Assembly: GCA_016946835.1 (NCBI GenBank)
Contig: JACVTC010000144.1
Location: 35,001-97,000 of the forward strand
Direction of reading: 5' to 3'
DNA: 62,000 nucleotides
From: Neocallimastix lanati (nom. inval.)
Lineage: Eukaryota > Neocallimastigomycota > Neocallimastigomycetes > Neocallimastigales > Neocallimastigaceae
Shown: in pieces, positions 1 through 11,500 of the stretch
How positions within the stretch are numbered: the stretch's first letter is position 1
Layout of the letters: each line of letters starts with the position of its first letter
Notes under the pieces: model-generated
Databases searched by the model: none
The model's input: the letters and a program-made list of their open reading frames with translations, nothing else
What the model was told of the DNA's origin: nothing
Position numbers and translations under genes: made by a program

Positions 1-379
1 ACCAACACAATAGGAATGATGAAAACTACCATGTGATTCAATAATACGTTCACTATCCAATCTTGTTTGATAATCTAGGCCATCAATGTTTTGTGTATAA
101 TGTCGTAATAAAATATTATGGTTATTTAATAATTTTATAAAACAATGTGCTATGGTAGGTCTTTTATATTATATATATATATTTAAAGTTGAAAATTTAT
201 AATTATATATATATAAATTTAAATACAAATAAAATTTAATAATGATAATAATGATAAATATTATTATTTTTATTAATTTTATTAATAAATAAAAATATAT
301 TTAAATAATGTATTTAAAGGTTAAAAGTTATAATACAAAGATAGATTATTTAATTAATGAAAAAATTTTATTATAAACG

Positions 380-435
<56 letters not shown>

Positions 436-1214
436 TACCTTATATTTTGTGGATAAATTTCTTTGGCAAACTTAGTAAATGGAATTGGATTTTTCTTAAA
501 ATAATCTAATTCAAATATGGCTTCAGGATAGGGTATATTATATTTTTCTAAATTTGCATAAACTCCACGATCTGCACTTCGAAAATCTGGTATTTCAGCA
601 TTAGTAGAGATTCCTGCCCCACTCATTACAATTATATTTTTACAATCATGATCCTTTATATAATTTGCTATTCCTATTAAAGTATCCTCATTTAAAATTT
701 TTACCATTGTATTCATATCAATCGTCAAATCGTTGCAAATACCCGCATCGAAATTTTTTATTTTTGAATGAAATCTCACTAAGGACTTTGATACCTTTTT
801 TGCAAATTTTACTATAAAATTTTTATTATCTTCTATGGTGTCGAGTGATGATATGGATAAAGAATCATTCTTAATATCTCTTATACTCAAATATTCGCTT
901 TCATCCAATGAAGCAAAATCCGGAACACTACGTACACTTTTTAATTCATGTTGAGAATTAAATTCTTTATTATCATTTATTTCATTTAATGAAGTTTCAC
1001 TTAAATTATGTAATGTTTCTGAAGAATTATCTATGAAATCACTATTATTTAAAGGTTTATTATTCTTACTTGAACCTGTCAACGAATTATTGTTATCTTT
1101 ATTATTAAATGATTTTTTTCTTAATATAGGTTTTAATTTATTCATTTTTACCGTTAAATGATCCTGGATTTGCATTTTCTGAACCTTAATATTTAATGAA
1201 GGAAAATCGCACAT
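1..1214 (-). CDS. Sirtuin, class I (SIRT2/Hst2-like), 5' part; runs off the window
   Basis: NAD+-dependent protein deacylase. Two exons are visible on the minus strand: 439..1214 and 1..160. The intron is 161..438 (donor GTAAAT, acceptor AAAG) and carries an ATT microsatellite at about 379-436. The codon AG|A bridges the junction. Residues 1-195 are a Ser/Asn/Lys-rich extension. The Rossmann core then shows the NAD loop GAGIST (199-204), followed by a PDFRS motif and a YPEAIFELDYFKKNP stretch typical of SIRT2/Hst2. In exon 2 are TQNID (281-285), the catalytic His of SHG (His302) and Cys310, at the position of the first zinc ligand. The remaining zinc cysteines and the C-terminus lie outside the window. 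The start at 1214 is the first ATG; later Met codons at residues 14 and 24 are possible. Family certain, N-terminus less so. Confidence 0.92.
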
Positions 1215-1729
1215 TTTTTTTTTTTTTTTTAGTTGATATTATTAACTAATGATAAACTTATAATAGACTTCAAATAATTTCTATCTTTTTTTTTTTTAAA
1301 AAAAAAAAAAAATAAAAATATAAAAAAAAAACTATTTAACAGTAGAAATGTCTGAAATACGAAATAAATTATTATTTTTATTATTAAATTATTTTTAGTA
1401 TTAATATTGTAAATGGTATAAAAATATATACATTTAATAAAAATTATAAAAAAAAATAACTTCTATTTATATCTTGTGATAAAACTAATGTAAAAAAAAA
1501 AAAAAAAAAAAAAGAGGAAACAATTATTCTATTAAAATAAAATTTTATTTTCCTTTTTTCGATAATATTTCACAAAAAAAAAAAGAAAAAAATAAAAAAT
1601 AAAAAAAAAGGATTTATTATTAAATTTTTCTATATAAATTACTATGATATAATTATTATTTTCAATTTTACTTTTTTTTTTAATTTTTTTGTAAAATCTA
1701 ATATGTATGAATTTAACTTTTGTATATTA

Positions 1730-1771
<42 letters not shown>

Positions 1772-2243
1772 AGAGAGAAATAATGAAAAGAGTTTAATGT
1801 TTTTGATAATTCAAACAAAATATATCATTATAAATATTGTATATTTGATATATTATATGTTTTAGTACATTATGAAATAATATATACAATGTACTGATTA
1901 TATTAACTATTTTTATTATTTTATAGTTTATATAAACCTTTGAAAAGCAAATTTTAATTGATTAATAGAAAAATTAATATTAATATAATGCATTTCGGAG
2001 AAAATAAGTAATTATCTTTTTTACAATCATTTATTATTCAAACTTAATTTTTATCTCAATTTTTATTTTAATTTTAACATGGAAATTGGTGGAAGATTAC
2101 TATCTTGAAATAAGTTATTAAATATTGAATAGGATTATTCATAAATGAATTAGTTTTTTTTTTTTTTTTTTTTTTTTATTTATTTTTGTATAATTTTAAA
2201 ATGAAAAGATCATTACTTTTATTTCAATTTATTTTTTTATTAA

Positions 2244-2277
<34 letters not shown>

Positions 2278-3905
2278 TTTTGTTGTTGCTACTAAAAAGA
2301 TTACTTTTAATTATACTTTTAATATTATTTTTAATTGAATTTGAAATTTATACTAAATATTCTTTATATATAAAACTTTTAATATATAAAGATAAAATAT
2401 ATGGTTAAAAGTTTAAAAAAAAAAAAAAAAAAAAAAAAGGATAAAGAAATTGAAAATATTATATTAATTATATATAATATACTATAAAAATTATTTATTT
2501 ATACTTTATAATAAAAATAATAATTTAATAAAAAAAAATATTTAATAATTTAATTATACTATATAATAATAATATATTCTATATATATATTCTAAAGAAA
2601 GATTACATATTTTTTATTAATATATATAACAAATTTTTACATTTTATCATATTAAATGCAAAATAAGAATTATGAGGGAATATAATCTTAATACTTGATA
2701 AAAAAAATAAGAACAGCTTTTAAAATTTAAAGCAGACTATATATAAAAAAATTATTGTATAAAATATTAATAGTATAAAAAATATTCATAAAATAAAAAT
2801 AATTATTGTATAAATAATTATTGTATAAATAATCATAGTATAAATAATCATAGTATAAAATAATCGTAAAATAAACTAGTTCAATTCACCTTTTATCTAG
2901 CTTTTTTTTTTTTTTTTTTTTTTTATCTTTAATTCAACTTTTTTTTTATCTTTTAATTTTTATATAAATTTTAAATTGAGCTATTTAATATACAATACTA
3001 TTGCTTTCATATTAATTCTATTTTAATTAATATATTTCCTATATATAAATTATATATACTCCATATATAATATAATATTACTTTCTATATAAAATACTTT
3101 TTAAACATTTTTTTTAAATTTTTATTTTTTTAAATGATAATCTCTTATATATTAATAATATTCTAAAATGCATTAATAAAATATGTAATTTTATAATTTT
3201 ATATATAATTTATTATAAAGTAGAATAAATTATTAATTAATAATTAATTTATATTTTAAACTTTTTCAATTAAAAATATCTCAAAAAAAAAAAAAAAAAA
3301 AAAATTTAAAATCACTAACACACCAAATAAATAAATAGATAATTATATCTTTTTAATTAAATATATATGTAAATAAATGAATAATTAATTAATTAAATGG
3401 ATAAACTTGAAATAAAATTCAAAACAATGAAATTGACTAGGTACACGAAGGCCAGTTAAGGTAAAATCTTCTGAAAAAAAAATATTTTTTTGATAGATAT
3501 TTGATATTTTCTTTTTAAATAAAATATTACACATTTTTATCATAGAGTATTAGTATAATTGAATAAAAAATTATTTAAAAAATGTAAAAATTTTGTATAT
3601 TTATTTCCTGGAATTCTTTTTTCTTTTTCTTTTTTTTTTATGTTTTATGGTAATTTTTATAGTATCATTTTTATCTACTACCCTTCACACGATCAAATAA
3701 ATTAAATATTAAACATAACTAATCTTATTTTAGCAATAATTTAATACTTAATACTATTACCATCAATTTTAAAAAAAATAAAAAAATAAAAAAAAAATTA
3801 AAAGCATTTTTTTCTTAGTATTCAACAAAAAAAATTCATTTTTATATATTTGTTTTTTTATATAATCAATATTACTTTTATTAATTTCAATCTTTCGTTA
3901 TATTA
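1215..3905. other. AT-rich intergenic region upstream of the sirtuin
   Basis: About 2.7 kb without a recognisable gene on either strand. It holds long A or T runs (for example about 1731-1768 and 2155-2177), short TA-dinucleotide tracts and scattered ATT runs. The sirtuin promoter should lie at its left end, but no specific element can be called in such AT-rich DNA. Confidence 0.6.
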
Positions 3906-3908
3906 TTT

Positions 3909-3913
3909 TAATA

Positions 3914-3988
<75 letters not shown>

Positions 3989-4001
3989 GTTATTATTATT
4001 G

Positions 4002-4073
<72 letters not shown>

Positions 4074-4074
4074 T
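3909..4074 (+). repeat. (TTA)n trinucleotide microsatellite
   Basis: Roughly 160 bp of TTA/ATT units with a few interruptions (GTTATT). Read through, it gives a poly-Leu frame, which is a by-product of the repeat and not a protein. Confidence 0.9.
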
Positions 4075-4224
4075 AAATATTCTATACTATTTGGAATGAA
4101 TAGGGAATAAAAAAAATTTTTTTTTTTTCGTTTCATAAATCCTTTTTTAATTATTTTCATGTGAAAAAATGTTTAAACTATAAAACATCAAGAAATAAAC
4201 ACAGAAAATATATTAAGAATAATT

Positions 4225-4508
4225 TACTCAATAAATAATTAAATAATAAATAATAAATAATAAATAATAAATAATGAATAATAAATAATAGATAATAAAT
4301 AATAATAAATAAATAATAAATAGTTAAATAATAATAAAAACAATAATAAATAATTAATAATAGAAAATAGAAAATAAATAACAAATAATAAATAGTTAAA
4401 TAATTAAATAATAATAAATAATTAAATAATAATAAATAAAAAGTAGTTAAATAATAAATATTAAATATTAAATATTAAATATTAAATAACAAATAATAAA
4501 TAAATGAA

Positions 4509-4547
<39 letters not shown>

Positions 4548-4549
4548 AC
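4225..4549. repeat. AATA/AATAATA-rich simple repeat
   Basis: Mixed heptamer-like AATAATA and tetramer AAAT units, with a clean AAAT run at about 4500-4548. Long hydrophobic frames here are artefacts. Confidence 0.85.
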
Positions 4550-4659
4550 TTGATATGCTGTTTATAGTATATATTTAATAGAAATTTATTTTTTTTATCA
4601 TTTTAAATTAAAAAAAAAAAGTTTGAAAAGATTTAATAAAAAAAAAAAAAAAAATATGT

Positions 4660-5036
4660 AAATTCACATATAATTGGTACTCATCTCCCATTAGTGCTCC
4701 AACAGTTATTATTGTAGGTGCAATGAATTTTGGCATACCAGCACAGCATCGCCACTTACAACACGACGTTTCATTCTCGCCTGGAACTGAATACCCTATA
4801 CATTCCAACATAAATCTCCATTGACCGCTAGGATCGCTCCTACTTGTGGGTGTTATCATTAGTGTTAGAATTATTTTTGCCTAATTTCTATAGAATTAAC
4901 CGGAAACATCATCAAGGTCTATGATTAAGTCGTAGCATAGTATCAGGGTTGGGTGAATAACCTGCCAAAGAGGATTGTACATTTCGAAATCATGTATTTG
5001 GTAATGTGGCTTATAAAAATTTAAAATAAAGCCATA
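4660..5036. other. GC-richer island, unassigned (possible structured RNA or decayed gene)
   Basis: A block visibly richer in G and C than anything for several kb around. On the plus strand three small hairpins follow one another: CTATG 4919-4923 with CATAG 4936-4940; TACAT 4978-4982 with ATGTA 4992-4996; and TGGCTTAT 5007-5014 with ATAAAGCCA 5026-5034. A near-palindrome, TTCTATAGAA, sits at 4886-4895. The minus strand has a frame of about 70 codons (4860 downwards) with cysteine-rich text, but the plus strand has a similar open frame over the same bases, so neither is convincing. On the minus strand the island runs into a long T tract (about 4652-4632), which could end a Pol III transcript. 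I recognise no family; snRNA, SRP RNA and RNase P RNA landmarks were looked for and not found. Confidence 0.4.
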
Positions 5037-5140
5037 CATTTTTAAGATATTCAATACAATCATAAATAAATACTTAAATAATTATTATTTTAAAAGAAAT
5101 AATAATATATTCTATTAAAAAAGAATTATAAAAAATTATT

Positions 5141-6434
5141 TTATATATAAACAAATACCATGCCAATGTTTTCATAATAAATTAATACATAAATTAAAAA
5201 TGAACTATAATTATTATGTATCAGTGATGCTAAATAACATAATTTTATTATCAAACAATCAATAAAATTATTGATATCTATATTTAAATTTAATACATAA
5301 TTAGGATCTTTTAATATTCTATCATTTTTATTGTAATTATTTAAATATTTATTATAAAATTAAAATTTAATCACCAGAATTTAATACATATGAATTAACA
5401 TAGCTTAATTTTCCTTTATATTGAGTATCAATTATATTTACTAATTTTCTTTGAATATTATAATTATATTCAATTTTATTAGTATTAATTTTATCATTAT
5501 TAATTGTATTTTTAACAATTATTTCGAAATTTTTAGCAATTTTATAAAAATCAATATTATATCTAATAGAAAAACATTTTTGAAATGTATTTTGAAAAAA
5601 CTTGAAATCACTTAAATTACAATGGGCAAAGCATATATTGATAAATTCTTCTGTATATTTATCTTCACATTTTAAATATAAGTTATTTTTTACACAAAGT
5701 TTATCTGAATAATACTTTAGTATTTCAAAACAATGATTCATTGGTACTCTATAGCCAAAAATATCTTTAATTTTTAAATTATATTGTTTGATTTTATCCA
5801 AACAATAATTCAATATAATAATATCTTTACTATAAACATCAAGTATCTCTATTAATATATCTTCAATTTTATCTTCATTCTACTTTATTATATCTTCTTA
5901 TAAATGCTTATGTGTATTTGAATAAAAATATTTAAATATCTCAAAAGTCATATCCGGTACTACCGCTCTGTTATAAGTATCAGAAAAAAATAAAATAAAT
6001 ACTTTAGTGTATATATATGAATAATTATCCAAATATAATAAATAAAATCCTATTTCACTTTTTGTTACAACTTTTTCTAAAAACTCTTTATCTTTCTCAT
6101 ATAATAATTTATCAATAAAATATTTGTTAATAATAATTAAAGGAGAATATTTTCCCCAAAAATAATTTACTTGATGATATTTTCCATAAATATAATCTTC
6201 TTTAAAAAAATATTTTAATCTATTATATTGTTCAATATTATTTATTGAAAAAAATTGATTACTTATTACACTTATATCTACAACATATTTATGATTTTTT
6301 TTTTTTTCATATTTAAATAATGGCTCTTTCAAAAATATGCCTTGTTCTGCGATATTTAATAATTTTTCTGGATTACATTCCCCATTTAATTCTTTATAAA
6401 AATCTTTAGTATTCTCTTCAGAATATTTTGACAT
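5141..6434 (-). pseudogene. Unknown protein gene broken by two in-frame stops and a frameshift
   Basis: The minus-strand frame starts at ATG 6434 and codes for 178 residues rich in Tyr, Phe, Ile and Lys, ending ...NTHKHL at a TAA (5898-5900). The same frame then meets a TAG six codons later and continues open to 5364, giving the second half (...SYVLNSGD, stop). The two halves share one frame; the second simply lacks a start. Just beyond, a further ~70-codon coding-like stretch (about 5352 to 5141, text ...YLNNYNKNDRILKDPNYVLN...) is open in another frame. Together this looks like one protein of about 430 residues disabled by two nonsense changes and one frameshift. No GT donor fits between the halves, so an intron is unlikely. 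I do not recognise the family; the helix-rich, Tyr/Phe-rich text resembles large lineage-specific families. Alternatively the first half alone is a short live gene. Confidence 0.6.
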
Positions 6435-6824
6435 TTTTTTAAAACTTATTTAAAATAATTGTATTTAAATATTTATTTATATTTATAAAATCAAATTATA
6501 AATAAATAAAAACAAAATTAATAAATTATTAAACAAATATTAAAAAAATTATTGATAATTATTTTTCTTTTTATTGAGTCTTTTTTTGTTCTTTTAATGT
6601 TTTATATTTAACATATATTTATTAATATAAAATATTTATTACTTTATTATTTTGTTTTTTAAATTTTTATAATATATTTTAATAAAATATCATATTTTAA
6701 AACTTAAAGAGTGAAAAAAAAAAAAAAATACACATATTTTAAGGTATAAATATTAAATAAGGTATAAATATTAATTTTTTTTTCTTTTTTAAAAAATAAT
6801 TATTAAATATGTATATGTATAATA

Positions 6825-6835
6825 TTCTCATTAAC
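6825..6835. repeat. Target-site duplication, left copy
   Basis: TTCTCATTAAC, an exact 11-bp match to 6999-7009. The two copies lie directly on either side of the GC-rich insert. Confidence 0.75.
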
Positions 6836-6998
6836 AAATTTTTTTTTTTTTATAGACTGAAGACTTTTGTTTCCCCCATATGTTAATATGGGTGTATGTT
6901 TAACTGTCATACCGGTAAGGCGTTGACGCTCGCAACATCCCATAAGCAAAGAAACTCCATATAGAAGTACTCTACGCGATCCTTAAGGTAACTCAGAG
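6836..6998 (-). mobile_element. Short retroposed element with poly(A) tail (SINE-like or truncated LINE/processed RNA)
   Basis: About 163 bp of roughly 40% GC in DNA that is otherwise nearly pure A/T. Read on the minus strand it starts CTCTGAGTTACC and ends in about 12 A then TTT, and it is flanked by exact 11-bp direct repeats (6825-6835 and 6999-7009). A poly(A) tail plus target-site duplication is the hallmark of target-primed reverse transcription by a LINE machinery. The minus strand also has an open frame containing VEYFYMEFLCLWDVASVNAL, ending at TGA, so it may be the 3' end of a longer element. A hairpin CCCATAT-gtta-ATATGGG lies inside. I see no clear Pol III A or B box and no 5S or 7SL similarity, so the source RNA is unknown. 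Confidence 0.65.
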
Positions 6999-7009
6999 TT
7001 CTCATTAAC
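6999..7009. repeat. Target-site duplication, right copy
   Basis: TTCTCATTAAC, identical to 6825-6835, immediately next to the 5' end of the minus-strand element. Confidence 0.75.
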
Positions 7010-7494
7010 CAAAATTTTAATTATTAATTATTTTATAAAAATTCTTTTTTTTTTTTTTACTTTTTTTTATATATAAATTGGAAGAAACAAAAAAATTATG
7101 GAAATTAGGCACAAATTAAAATTTTAGAATGTATTTTTTTTCCTGACCAATATATAATATATATATCATTTAAATTTTACATAATAAAAATATATAAATA
7201 CTAGTATTATTTTGTTAATAATAATTATTATTAAATACATTTATTATTTCTATTTGATGAGTTATTGAAATCAATATATATATATATTATAATAATTTTT
7301 ATGAATTATTGAAATAATAATTAATACTTTACATTATTATTTTCATTAACCATTATTTCAATTTATTAATTTTTACTGGAGTTTTATAAATTGAACAAAA
7401 TATTAAAGACATTAACCATAAATTAATTTATATATTTTTTGATTATTTATATTATATATGCTTTTATTAAGTTTCATATAAATTTAATGAGTTT

Positions 7495-7900
7495 ATTATA
7501 AAAAATTAAATTAATAAATTATTAAACAAATATTAGAAAAATCAATGATAATTTTCTCTCTTAATAAAGAAAGTCTTTTTTTTTTTTTTTTTCTAATGCT
7601 ATATATTTAACATTTATTTATTAATATAAAATATTTATTACTTATTATTTAATTTTTTTAATATATTTTAATAATATATCATATTTTGAAAAAAAAAAAA
7701 AAAGAAGTGAAAAAAAAAAAAATTACACATATTTTAAAGTATAAATATTAAATAATGTAACCAAAATTTTAATTACTAATTATTTTAAAAAAAAAATTTT
7801 TTAAACATTTTTTTATATAAAAATTGGAAAGAACAAAAATTTATGGAAATTAACCACAAATTAAATTTTTAAAATTATTTTTCGACTGATCCAATATATT
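7495..7900. repeat. Duplicated segment, copy 2 (without insert)
   Basis: Paralogue of 6505-7160 in the same orientation. It lacks the GC-rich element and its neighbouring bases, so it is a near-empty-site comparison for that insertion. Confidence 0.75.
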
Positions 7901-8063
7901 TTTTTATTATTGAAATTTAATTAAAATTTTAATAAGAAAAAAAGTATAAAAGGGCAAAAAAATTTCAAAAAAAATTTATTTCTTCAGAACATTTATTTTT
8001 ATATTATAAATACTTTTATAGTAAAGTTTTTTAAATTTTTTTTTTCAAATAAAAGTAAATTAC

Positions 8064-8451
8064 ATGTACGGAAGATCAAATGGCTACTTCAATAAAGAAA
8101 TAAATAAAAATAAAAAAAAAGATAACCTAAGAAAAAAAAATTTTTAGAAAAATGATGAAAAAAGAAGATAAAGGAGAAAGTCTTATTAAAGGATCAAAAA
8201 TGAATAAAAGTTATGATATTGTATTTTCCCTAAACTTTGGGTTTCAGTTTTTATTTTTAGTTCATTTATAAAAATATATTAATAATAATATATTTTAAAC
8301 TGATTTTTAATAAGAACAAAAGCGAAATGAAAATAAATCTCAAATTTAATTGATCTGGAAAATGATGGTCACAGCTACTCTAAGAAGAATTATAAGGAAT
8401 CTCAATTAAGTATTAATGATAAACAGTTTAATTTAAAAAGATACAACCATT
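8064..8451 (+). pseudogene. Short coding-like fragments before the tandem array
   Basis: Three neighbouring pieces look more like coding DNA than their surroundings: ATG 8064 to TAG 8147 (27 codons, MYGRSNGYFNKEINKNKKK...), ATG 8152 to TAA 8271 (39 codons, MMKKEDKGESLIKGSKMNK...), and a frame across about 8350-8451 containing ENDGHSYSKKNYKESQL. They lie in different frames with no convincing splice signals. This could be a decayed Lys/Asn-rich gene or the 5' exons of a gene I cannot complete. No family recognised. Confidence 0.25.
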
Positions 8452-8520
8452 AATATTGATTTTCATTAATTTAAATAATTTGTTTGATCATAATAAAAAA
8501 TCATTTTTAAAATTTATTTT

Positions 8521-8586
8521 TAGATAGTTACAGCAACCATTTTTTTAAAATCAAATATAAATTGGATTTTTTAAAGCTATCTAGTT
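8521..8586. repeat. B element (representative)
   Basis: TAGATAGTT at the left end pairs with AACTATCTA at the right, enclosing an inner TTTAAAATC / GATTTTTTAAA stem. It begins the repeat unit and recurs 11 times with few changes (GTTACAGCAACC or GTCACAGCAATC inside). Confidence 0.9.
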
Positions 8587-11500
8587 TTTATTATAAATAA
8601 GAATATTTTAATTAATTATTCAATAATGTAATTAAAATGTTCTTATTTCATTTTATTCATTATTATTATAAGAATCTAAAATGAATAAAAAGAAAATATA
8701 ATCTATGTATAAAATTTATTTTTTTATTCATTTTAATTTTTATGATAATAATAAGAAATAAAAAAAAAAAAATAATAGTAATTAAATATATTTAAATTGG
8801 CAGCTATTGAAATAGTTACTTCTACTAATCTAAAATCATAACAGTAATAATTTTAAATTATTACTGTTATTCTTAAATTATCAGTGTAATTTTTAATTAC
8901 TATTCTATCTTCTGCCATTTATAAAATTTATAAGTATTTTATTTATTAATATTAACAAATATTAATTATAAGATATTTATAAAGTAGTAATAAGTAATCC
9001 TATTCTTGATAATTAATAGTAATAATAAATCTTTTTGGAATTTTTATTTTTAGATAGTTACAGCAACCATTTTTTTAAAATCAAATATAAATTGGATTTT
9101 TTAAAACTATCTAGTTTTTATTATAAATAAGAATATTTTATTTAATTATTCAGTAATAATGTAATTAAAATGTTCTTATTTCATTTTATTCATTATTATT
9201 ATAAGAATCTAAAATGAATAAAAAGAAAATATAATCTATGTATAAAATTTATTTTTTTATTCATTTTAATTTTTATGATAATAATAAGAAATAAAAAAAA
9301 AAAAATAATAATAATTAAATATATTTAAATTGGCAGCTATTGAAATAGTTACTTCTACTAATCTAAAATCATAACAGTAATAATTTTAAATTATTACTGT
9401 TATTCTTTAATTATCAGTGTAATTTTTAATTACTATTCTATCTTCTGCCATTTATAAAATTTATAAGTATTTTATTTATTAATATTAACAAATATTAATT
9501 ATAAGATATTTATAAAGTAGTAATAAGTAATCCTATTCTTGATAATTAATAGTAATAATAAATCTTTTTGGAATTTTTATTTTTAGATAGTTACAGCAAC
9601 CATTTTTTTAAAATCAAATATAAATTGGATTTTTTAAAACTATCTAGTTTTTTATTATAAATAAGAATATTTTATTTAATTATTCAGTAATAATGTAATT
9701 AAAATGTTCTTATTTCATTTTATTCATTATTATTATAAGAATCTAAAATGAATAAAAAGAAAATATAATCTATGTATAAAATTTATTTTTTTATTCATTT
9801 TAATTTTTATGATAATAATAAGAAATAAAAAAAAAAATAATAATAATTAAATATATTTAAATTGGCAGCTATTGAAATAGTTACTTCTACTAATCTAAAA
9901 TCATAACAGTAATAATTTTAAATTATTACTGTTATTCTTAAATTATCAGTGTAATTTTTAATTACTATTCTATCTTCTGCCATTTATAAAATTTATAAGT
10001 ATTTTATTTATTAATATTAACAAATATTAATTATAAGATATTTATAAAGTAGTAATAAGTAATCCTATTCTTGATAATTAATAGTAATAATAAATCTTTT
10101 TGGAATTTTTATTTTTAGATAGTTACAGCAACCATTTTTTTAAAATCAAATATAAATTGGATTTTTTAAAACTATCTAGTTTTTATTATAAATAAGAATA
10201 TTTTATTTAATTATTCAGTAATAATGTAATTAAAATGTTCTTATTTCATTTTATTCATTATTATTATAAGAATCTAAAATGAATAAAAAGAAAATATAAT
10301 CTTTGTATAAAATTTATTTTTTTTATTCATTTTAATTTTTATAATAATAATATAAAAATAAATTAAATATATTTAAATTGGCAGCTATTGAAATAGTTAC
10401 TTCTACTAATCTAAAATCATAACAGTAATAGTTTTAAATCACTATTCTATCTCCTGCCAAATTTAAATATTTATATAAGTATTTTTATTTTGATACTTAT
10501 GAAGTAGTGTTATTAATAAAAATATTTATATTTTTTAAACTAAAAAAAATAAACAATTAGAAATTATGATTCAATTATTAATTTAATATTTAGTAATAAT
10601 GTGAAAATAATATAAATAAAACATTTATAAATGGCAGCTATTGAAATAGTTACTTCTATTAAATCTAATATCATAGAAGTAATAATTTTAAATTATTACT
10701 GTTATACTTAAAATTATCAGTGTAATTTTTAATTACTATTCTATCTTCTGCCATTTATAAAGCATATAAGTATTTTATTTATTAATATTAACAAATATTG
10801 ATAATAAGATATTTATATAGTAGTAATAAGTAATCCTATACTTGTGATTAATAATAATAATAAACCTTTTTGGAATTTTTATTTTTAGATAGTTACAGCA
10901 ACCATTTTTTTAAATTCAAATATAAATTGGATTTTTTAAAACTATCTAGTTTTTATTATAAATAAGAATATTTTAATTAATTATTTAATAATAACGTAAT
11001 TAAAATGTTCTTATTTCATTTTATTCATTTTTATTATAAGAATCTAAAATGTATAAAAAGAAAATATAATCTATGTATAAATTTTATTTTTTTTTTTATT
11101 CATTTTAATTTTTATGATAATATGAAAATTAAAAAAAATAATTAAATATATTTAAATTGGCAGCTATTGAAATAGTTACTTCTATTAACTCTCGAATCAA
11201 CAGAACAATTTTAAATTACTATTCTATCTCCTGCCAAATTTAAATATTTAAATAAGTATTTTTATTTTAATTCTTATGAAGTATTTTTAATAAAAATATT
11301 TATTAAATTATGAAGAATAATTTAATTTAACATTTAGCAATAAAATTAGAAATAAAAAAAAATTAAAAGATTTATAAATGGCAGCTACTGAAATAGTTAC
11401 TTCTATTAAATCTAATATCATAACAGTAATAATTTTAAATTATTACTGTTATACTTATCAGTGTAAATTTTAATTACTATTCTATCTTCTGCCATTTATA

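Larger units (their letters stand above)
6505..7160. repeat. Duplicated segment, copy 1 (carries the insert at 6836-6998)
   Basis: The stretches about 6505-6765 and 7010-7160 are closely similar to about 7495-7755 and 7757-7900. In copy 1 about 240 bp separate the two parts; in copy 2 they are contiguous. The extra DNA in copy 1 includes a GC-rich retroposed element. Confidence 0.75.

Noticed and set aside
3850-4384. Poly-Leu, poly-Ile and poly-Tyr frames (also at 17136, 19669, 30159, 31534, 46950 and 53984)
   Set aside because: They are translations of TTA, ATT, TAT and heptamer repeats with no other sequence content.
4926-4976. Small-subunit rRNA 3' end
   Set aside because: Only short words match in order; the conserved stem and the upstream decoding-site sequence are absent. 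Kept only as a remark.
5890-5900. Alternative genetic code (TAA/TAG as Gln, ciliate-like)
   Set aside because: The 884-codon Skt5 exon, the kinase and the phosphatase exons contain no internal TAA or TAG and use CAA and CAG for Gln; the stops at 5.9 kb are better explained by gene decay.
10631-10710. A 26-codon ATG frame (starting MAAIEIVTSIKS) in the long A elements
   Set aside because: The terminal inverted repeat supplies ATGGCAG on both strands, so starts appear twice by symmetry; the frame is short and broken or altered in several copies.
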